This document shows, piece by piece, positions 12,825 to 17,061 of a stretch of DNA of 17,061 nucleotides. This DNA comes from an uncultured Eubacteriales bacterium (lineage in GTDB: Bacteria; Bacillota; Clostridia; Oscillospirales; Oscillospiraceae). The DNA lies in contig USMI01000026.1 in the NCBI GenBank assembly GCA_900555735.1, positions 1-17,061 of the forward strand. The letters run 5' to 3'. The notes below the pieces were generated by a model, which saw only the letters and a list, made by a program, of their open reading frames with translations, had not been told where the DNA came from and did no database searches. Both the position numbers and the translations under genes were made by a program. Position 1 is the first letter of the stretch; each line of letters begins with the position of its first letter.

Positions 12825-14023
12825 TTCGTCTCCCCCTTTCGGGCCGCTTCGATCTTCTTGATCTCCAGACTCTCCACAAAGGCTTGGAACCGGGTGCGCA
12901 GCTGGCCCACCGAGCCGAGGGTGTACTCCTTCTCGATGGTGCAGCAGGGGATGCCCCGCTCGGCGCTGAGGATATGACTGGCCAGCACCTTTTCATAGCT
13001 CCAGAATTCGCAGAACTTCATGCTTTCGTAGATGATGCCGTCGGCGTGGTATTCCTTCACCAGACGCTCCAGCTCGTCGTGACGCTGGTCGATCTTGCCG
13101 CCGTCCATGAACCGGGCGCACTGGTTCCAGTGGAGATAGTGGCGGCAGATGGCGTCATAGGGGGTCTCGCCGTCCCGGATCTCGATCTCCTCACGGCTGG
13201 GGAAGCTGCCGAAGCAGTACCGGTCGGCCACCACCATCGCGCCGCACATCTCCAAAAGCTTGGTGAATTCAGGATCGTCGATCTCGCTGCCGGCCAGCAC
13301 CACGCGGGCGCGGAAGGGGAATTTCGGCTCCGGCTGGCGGGTACGCAGTTCCTCCAGCGTCTCCTTCAGATAGGGCAGGATCAGGTCGTGGGGACAGACC
13401 TGACTGACCAGCTGGATCACATGGAACTCATAGCCGGTGATGGGCGGATTGTCCAGCTTACGGAAATCGCCGATCTCGGTAATGGTACGGCACAGGTCGT
13501 TGTGCTTTTCCACCGCCGTGCACAGAGCCTTGTCGGAGATATCGATGCCGTAGACCTGATGGAGCTTGTCCAGCACCTTCTCCTTCAGCTGGGCCTTGTA
13601 ATAGTCAAGGCTGGTCTGATCGCCCTTCATGGGCGGGTCGATGATGGTGACAAAGAAGCGCTCGTTCTCCACCGGCTTCAGCAGGAAGAAATGCTCCTCC
13701 ATCCGCTCCATGGCGGCGCAGCCCTCCGCTCCGAACAGGGCGCCCAGATAGTTGAAGCCGCCCTCGATGGCCCGCTCCAGAATACAACGGACATAGGGAC
13801 AGTTGCGGTTGGTCATATAGTAGGACGCCACATCCGCCGTGGCACTGTTGGGGGCCCGCAGCCGGGAGGAAAAACAGCCCGGCAGATTCAGCAGCACCTC
13901 CGGAATGTAGTAGCAGTTATAGCCCAGCGCCACCTGTCCCTGACTGGTGGCCTGCTCCACCAGAGCGTTGTGCGCCTGCTGCAAAAGGTCCTCAAAATAG
14001 ATCAGATGCTTGAGATCTTTCAT
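12821..14023 (-). CDS. 2-hydroxyacyl-CoA dehydratase family, HgdB-like subunit
   Basis: A 400-residue protein, usual length for HgdB/HadB/HadC subunits. Family traits: the N-terminal GYNCYYIPEVLLNLPG (34-49), where bacteria of this family have G-x-PxE(L/I)-x-G; cysteines C75 and C80 (NCPYVRC); C338 in MKFCEFWSYEK; and the C-terminal signature EYTLGSVGQLRTRFQAFVE (366-384). Three conserved cysteines and one other ligand usually hold a [4Fe-4S] cluster. The start at 14023 is set by AAGGAG 7 bases upstream. It is the first gene of the four-gene operon and overlaps the next by 4 bases. The family also includes double-cubane-cluster proteins of unknown role, so dehydration is likely but not certain. 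Confidence 0.88.
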   Translation of the reverse strand: MKDLKHLIYFEDLLQQAHNALVEQATSQGQVALGYNCYYIPEVLLNLPGCFSSRLRAPNSATADVASYYMTNRNCPYVRCILERAIEGGFNYLGALFGAEGCAAMERMEEHFFLLKPVENERFFVTIIDPPMKGDQTSLDYYKAQLKEKVLDKLHQVYGIDISDKALCTAVEKHNDLCRTITEIGDFRKLDNPPITGYEFHVIQLVSQVCPHDLILPYLKETLEELRTRQPEPKFPFRARVVLAGSEIDDPEFTKLLEMCGAMVVADRYCFGSFPSREEIEIRDGETPYDAICRHYLHWNQCARFMDGGKIDQRHDELERLVKEYHADGIIYESMKFCEFWSYEKVLASHILSAERGIPCCTIEKEYTLGSVGQLRTRFQAFVESLEIKKIEAARKGETK

Positions 14024-14075
14024 GACGGCACTCCTTCTCTCTCCACCGCCCCACCGGGCGGCATTTTCTGTGTAA

Positions 14076-14104
14076 ATTTTACCAAAAACGTGCCGGTGCG
14101 TCAA
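14076..14104 (-). promoter_or_regulatory. Promoter of the dehydratase operon
   Basis: On the minus strand TTGACG (14099-14104) and TAAAAT (14076-14081) with a 17-base spacer, about 52 bases before the first start codon. The leader contains a short CCGCCC/GGGCGG hairpin before the ribosome binding site. Confidence 0.82.
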
Positions 14105-14261
14105 TGAAAAAAGTGCAATTTGCAGAAAAATCCACGATTTGGCGGAAAACTGTTGAATTTCCCGGTCGGTTTGTTGTCCTGCCACGGGCAACAGCCGCCT
14201 TTTCCCCGCCCTGTAAGCAGGAGGGCCTTCCGCCCTTCAATACGAACAGGAGGTAATTTGT

Positions 14262-15347
14262 ATGAGCGATATCAAAATCGCCGTCAGCGCGGCGGATGCC
14301 GCAGTCACGGAAGCCTCTACGCTGACCTGCGGCATGGTGGGTGCTGCGGTCACCTTCACCTTCTCCGGTGACGCTTGGACGGCGCTGCGGAAGATCGCCG
14401 TATTCCGGGCCGGAAGCGTTCAGCGCAGCGTGGAGCAGTCGGACTGGAGCGGCAGCAGCTGCACGATCCCGTGGGAGTGTCTGTGCGACGCCGGAGAGCG
14501 GCTGCTGGTCGGCGTGTACGGCATGGGCGAAGCCGGTCAGGTCGTGATCCCCACCATTTACGCGGACTGCGGCTGGATCCAGCCCGGCGCCGACCCCTCA
14601 GGCGATCAGGCCATGGAGCCCACAGGGCCGTTTTATACGGTCTTTCTGGAGGACGCGCTGGCCAAAGCCAAGGCATCCGGTCTTTTCGACGGCGCAAAGG
14701 GCGATACCGGCGCGCCGGGTAAGGACGGTGAACCCGGCAAGGACGGTGCGCCCGGCAAGGATGGCGAGCCGGGCAAGGACGGCGCACCGGGCAGGGATGG
14801 CGCAGGTATGGACATCACCGGCGCTGCCGTGGGGCAGATCGCCAAGGTCGCCGCGGTGGACGCCAGCGGAGTGCCTACCGCATGGGAGGCGGCAGATCTG
14901 GCAGAGGGAGACACATGGGAGCTGATCAATTCCTTTACGGTCAGTGAGGAAAACGCATCGCGGATCATCAAGATCGACCGAGATATGGAAGGAAACACGT
15001 TCTCCCTGAAAGCCTTTGCGTTCTCAGCAAACACCAACTCCACCAAAACTGACGGCAGCGTTTACGGGTGGTTCTGTGTGAACGGCAGGGGTACCTATAA
15101 TTCCGGCGCATGCGGTTTCGTTACGAATTTCGTAAGGCATCCCTCAACGGGAACGGCGATCTACAACGACGTGATTTGCCGTGTTCTCCCGTTCGGCCTT
15201 GTCTACGATCACACCACGGGACGAAAAGCGCCTGCTGGCGTGCAGAATCGAACCATCGCCGATGTCCACGAGGTGGAGCTTGCGGGATATCAGTACGCGG
15301 AAAATCAGCTGTACGGAACATTTCAATTATGGGGGGTACGAAAATGA
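14262..15347 (+). CDS. Phage tail-fibre-like protein with collagen-like repeat
   Basis: A 361-residue protein. Residues 1-135 form a beta-rich domain ending in IPTIYADCGWIQPGADPSGD and FYTVFLEDALAKAKA, a layout common in clostridial prophage tail proteins (baseplate-anchoring end). Residues 144-182 are 13 Gly-X-Y triplets (GKDGEP and GKDGAP alternating), a short collagen-like triple-helix stalk. Residues 190-361 are a beta-rich receptor-binding-like head. It should form a trimeric fibre that binds the host surface. The start is set by AGGAGG before 14262. The stop overlaps the next start (ATGA at 15344-15347). No clear promoter is seen in the 157 bases upstream, as expected for a late phage gene cut from its operon. 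Confidence 0.82.
   Translation: MSDIKIAVSAADAAVTEASTLTCGMVGAAVTFTFSGDAWTALRKIAVFRAGSVQRSVEQSDWSGSSCTIPWECLCDAGERLLVGVYGMGEAGQVVIPTIYADCGWIQPGADPSGDQAMEPTGPFYTVFLEDALAKAKASGLFDGAKGDTGAPGKDGEPGKDGAPGKDGEPGKDGAPGRDGAGMDITGAAVGQIAKVAAVDASGVPTAWEAADLAEGDTWELINSFTVSEENASRIIKIDRDMEGNTFSLKAFAFSANTNSTKTDGSVYGWFCVNGRGTYNSGACGFVTNFVRHPSTGTAIYNDVICRVLPFGLVYDHTTGRKAPAGVQNRTIADVHEVELAGYQYAENQLYGTFQLWGVRK
14691..14807 (+). repeat. Collagen-like Gly-X-Y repeat in the tail protein
   Basis: Thirteen Gly-X-Y codon triplets, inside which an 18-base unit coding GKDGEP/GKDGAP recurs about five times with synonymous differences. Such repeats change length easily by slippage. Confidence 0.9.
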
Positions 15348-15841
15348 ACATCTGTGAAAACGGCTTTGTGCGGGAGATGACAGCCGAAGAGCAGGCAGCC
15401 GCCGCACCCTTTACGCCCGTTTCCTATGACCGGCAGACATCCGCTCTCCACGCCGTGCGGCTCCTGCTGCAGGGCAAAGGCCCCGTGACCGCGGACGAGC
15501 ACATTCAATGCGGCGCACTGTATGACGAATGGGCGGCGGGCAGCCACGACGCCGGGGACATTTATACCGCGCTGGAGCAGGTGTGGGAGTGTTATCAGGC
15601 CTACGACAACGGTGTATATCCCGGCATCGTACCCGGCAGCGCCGCGTGGTACACCTTCAACCGCCCTATGCACGGCACAACGCCGGACACCGCGCGGGCC
15701 TTCGTGCAGCCCTCCGGCAGCCACGACGCCTATCACACCGGGGAATACGCCGTCTATCATAACGCCCTGTATGCCTGCCGTCAGGACACCGCGTTCTCGC
15801 CGGAGGAATATCCGGACGCATGGGAGGTTCAAATCCCATGA
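15344..15841 (+). CDS. Phage tail protein with carbohydrate-binding-like C-terminus
   Basis: A 165-residue protein. The N-terminal half is helical (EEQAAAAPFTPVSYDRQTSALHAVRLLLQG). The C-terminal end, from AWYTFNRPMHG to AWEVQ (about 107-163), has the aromatic spacing of a chitin-binding CBM5/12-type module: YHTGEYAVYHNALYACRQDT followed by PEEYPDAWE. Such modules help tails or lysins attach to cell-wall sugars. The start overlaps the previous stop (ATGA), with GGGGGG just upstream; the frame is open further upstream inside the preceding gene. The stop overlaps the next gene likewise. The link to phage tails rests on gene order and on the module. Confidence 0.75.
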   Translation: MNICENGFVREMTAEEQAAAAPFTPVSYDRQTSALHAVRLLLQGKGPVTADEHIQCGALYDEWAAGSHDAGDIYTALEQVWECYQAYDNGVYPGIVPGSAAWYTFNRPMHGTTPDTARAFVQPSGSHDAYHTGEYAVYHNALYACRQDTAFSPEEYPDAWEVQIP

Positions 15842-16092
15842 CCGAAGCGATCATCGTGGCGGTGCTCAGCCTTGCGGGAACGCTGGCAGGCGCGTATCTC
15901 GCCAACCGGAAAAGTGCCGCGCTGCTGGCCTACCGGCTGGAGCAGCTGGAGAAAAAGGTGAACCAGCATAATCGGGTGGTGGAACGCACCTACGCGCTGG
16001 AGGAAATGGTGTCGCTGCTGGGCGAGCGGGTCAAGGTGGCCAACCACCGCATTACCGATCTGGAAAAATCGCATAGAATGGGACAGGACTGA
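15838..16092 (+). CDS. XhlA-like phage protein (one membrane helix plus coiled coil)
   Basis: An 84-residue protein: hydrophobic helix at residues 3-26 (EAIIVAVLSLAGTLAGAYLA), then a basic heptad-rich region (ALLAYRLEQLEKKVNQHNRVVERTYALEE, written here in part) predicted as coiled coil. The size, shape and place directly before a holin match hemolysin XhlA-type accessory lysis proteins. The start at 15838 is chosen because GGAGG lies 10 bases upstream and it overlaps the previous stop (ATGA); an in-frame ATG at 15820 precedes that site. Confidence 0.75.
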   Translation: MTEAIIVAVLSLAGTLAGAYLANRKSAALLAYRLEQLEKKVNQHNRVVERTYALEEMVSLLGERVKVANHRITDLEKSHRMGQD

Positions 16093-16114
16093 AGGTCCGG
16101 AAAGGAAGCGACAC

Positions 16115-16312
16115 ATGAAAAACTGGAAAACTTGGGTCAAGGCGGCCGGTATCCGTGCCATCAAAACAGTCGCACAGGCGGCCATCGCTACCATCGGCAC
16201 CAGCGCCGTGCTGGGCGACGTCAACTGGCTGATGGTGACCAGCGCCAGCGTGCTGGCGGGCATCCTGAGCCTGCTGACCAGCGTGGCGGGTCTGCCTGAG
16301 CTGGAGAAATGA
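16115..16312 (+). CDS. Phage holin, r1t/LL-H-like small type
   Basis: A 65-residue protein with two hydrophobic helices (about 17-34 and 39-60: AAIATIGTSAVLGDVNWLMV, then ASVLAGILSLLTSVAG) separated by a short polar turn, and charged ends. This is the standard plan of small clostridial phage holins, which make lesions in the membrane so that the amidase reaches the wall. GGAAAGGAAG lies before the ATG. The stop codon overlaps the ATG at 16309 of the amidase frame. Confidence 0.85.
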   Translation: MKNWKTWVKAAGIRAIKTVAQAAIATIGTSAVLGDVNWLMVTSASVLAGILSLLTSVAGLPELEK

Positions 16313-16314
16313 GC

Positions 16315-16968
16315 ATGCCTAAGATCTATCTGAGCCCCGAGGACAGGGCCAGCAACGCCTATGCGGCGCAGGCCCTCTGGAACGGGAAACCCACCAATGA
16401 AAAGGAACAGATGGGCCGCTGCGCCGACTATCTGGAGACCGCGCTGACGCGCTGCGGCTTTCAGGTAATCAATGCCCAGTTCGGCAACATGTATGATCGG
16501 GTAAAGGCCAGCAACGCATGGCCCGCCGACCTGCATATCGCGCTGCACACCAACGGCTTCAACGGCAAGGTAGCCGGTACACGGGTACACTGCTACCCCT
16601 CGGTGGAAAGCCGCCGTATCGGCAAGCTGATACAGGACCGTATCGCTCCGCTGTCGCCGGGCACGTCGGAGCGTCTGGTGGAAAGTGCGGGCCTGTATGA
16701 GCTGCGGGCCCCGCACATGCCCGCCGTGCTGCCGGAGTTCGGCTTCCACGATGAGCCGGGCGAGGCGCAATGGCTGATCGACAACATGGAGCTCATCGCC
16801 GAGGAGACTGCCAAGGCGGTATGCGAGTTCTTCTCGATGCCCTACAAAGCCCCTGACGCCCTGTACCGGGTACAGGTGGGCGCGTTCCGCAGCAGGGAGC
16901 GGGCCGAGGCATATCTGGAGACCGTCAGGGCCGCAGGCTTTGACGGCGCGTACCTGACAAAGGCATAA
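16315..16968 (+). CDS. Phage endolysin: N-acetylmuramoyl-L-alanine amidase with SPOR domain
   Basis: A 217-residue enzyme that cuts the bond between muramic acid and the stem peptide in peptidoglycan. Amidase_3-type features: PKIYLSPEDRASNAY at the start, with a shortened first loop; LHIALHTNGFNG (residues about 72-83) with the zinc-binding H; and AVLPEFGFHDEPGEA with the catalytic glutamate. The first zinc ligand usually present as SPEDRxxN-x-Y-type or GHG motif differs, as in other clostridial phage endolysins. Residues 181-217 (LYRVQVGAFRSRERAEAYLETV) are a SPOR domain, which binds denuded glycan. The start at 16315 has GGAG at 8 bases; an ATG at 16309 (ATGA overlap with the holin) is possible. 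Confidence 0.87.
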   Translation: MPKIYLSPEDRASNAYAAQALWNGKPTNEKEQMGRCADYLETALTRCGFQVINAQFGNMYDRVKASNAWPADLHIALHTNGFNGKVAGTRVHCYPSVESRRIGKLIQDRIAPLSPGTSERLVESAGLYELRAPHMPAVLPEFGFHDEPGEAQWLIDNMELIAEETAKAVCEFFSMPYKAPDALYRVQVGAFRSRERAEAYLETVRAAGFDGAYLTKA

Positions 16969-16978
16969 GACGGCGAAA

Positions 16979-17045
16979 GGCGGGAACATCGGAAGATGTT
17001 CCCGCCTCAGTCTGTCGAAAAAGTCCAGCAACAGCTGGGCTTTTT
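16979..17045 (+). terminator. Compound terminator after the lysis cassette
   Basis: A perfect 12-bp stem (16979-16990 with 16995-17006, loop GGAA) directly abuts the second copy of the 55-bp repeat, in which AAAAAG-CCAGC-type arms (17018-17029 with 17034-17045) form a hairpin ending in T5. The layout mirrors the left end of the window. Confidence 0.8.
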
Positions 17046-17061
17046 CTCACATAGATGGTAT
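17007..17061. repeat. 55-bp repeat, right copy
   Basis: Exact reverse complement of bases 1-55. Begins immediately after the unique hairpin at 16979-17006 and runs to the last base of the window. Confidence 0.9.

Noticed and set aside
11178..12977. A 599-codon plus-strand frame over the dehydratase large subunit, and a similar one at 12884-14107
   Set aside because: H/G/V/Q-rich shadow translations without start signals; the minus-strand proteins carry family motifs and overlap as a translational pair.
14691..14807. Short tandem repeats that might suggest a CRISPR array
   Set aside because: The 18-base period encodes Gly-X-Y triplets inside an intact gene; there are no spacers.
15829..17031. 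A 400-codon minus-strand frame over the lysis genes
   Set aside because: Antisense to four genes with good starts and phage gene order; it even runs through the terminator hairpins.

Overview
This 17 kb window reads as chromosomal DNA of an obligately anaerobic Firmicute of the class Clostridia, most likely a GC-rich gut Oscillospiraceae-type bacterium. The evidence is an [FeFe]-hydrogenase, an oxygen-sensitive 2-hydroxyacyl-CoA dehydratase pair, an Rrf2/cysK sulfur locus, strong AGGAGG-type ribosome binding sites, consensus TTGACA/TATAAT promoters and a B. subtilis-style tmRNA tag beginning with glycine. Genus is not determinable from the sequence alone. The first 55 bases and the last 55 bases are exact reverse complements. 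Both copies carry a terminator hairpin, so the window probably begins and ends in a dispersed terminator repeat.

Layout. 1-1505: terminator repeat and a MATE efflux pump (-). 1506-2161: a non-coding, hairpin-rich stretch that looks like a dispersed intergenic repeat. 2226-3101: a PF06541-type membrane protein (+), convergent with two tiny minus-strand genes (a 54-residue CxxC/CxxC protein and a 78-residue protein, 3135-3539). 3664-4532: a small membrane protein and a Nudix ADP-ribose pyrophosphatase (-). 4696-6136: a complete trans-translation locus (+) in the order smpB, cyclophilin, ssrA (tmRNA), with a terminator after it. 6347-7039: an unrecognised, visibly more AT-rich orphan gene. 7109-8751: an Rrf2-family regulator (+) and cysK (-), whose promoters share a 15-bp operator-like sequence; the cysK leader encodes a short peptide ending in a cysteine cluster. 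8833-10439: a monomeric [FeFe]-hydrogenase (+) behind a perfect promoter. 10494-14104: a minus-strand operon of two 2-hydroxyacyl-CoA dehydratase subunits, a 60-residue membrane peptide and an HExxH metallopeptidase. 14262-16968: a compact phage tail-fibre and lysis cassette (collagen-like tail protein, carbohydrate-binding tail protein, XhlA-like protein, holin, SPOR-tailed amidase) with no other phage genes, ending in the second copy of the terminator repeat.

How parts work together. SmpB and tmRNA form the ribosome-rescue pair. The Rrf2 regulator has three cysteines placed much as in IscR and probably senses sulfur or Fe-S status, repressing both itself and cysK; the Cys-rich leader peptide suggests a second, translational layer of cysteine sensing on cysK. 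The dehydratase pair lacks its ATP-dependent activator here, so that must come from elsewhere in the genome. The phage cassette looks like a remnant or a domesticated unit.

The most interesting items are the doubly regulated cysK leader, the orphan phage cassette, the activator-less dehydratase operon with its small membrane and metallopeptidase partners, and the terminal inverted repeat.
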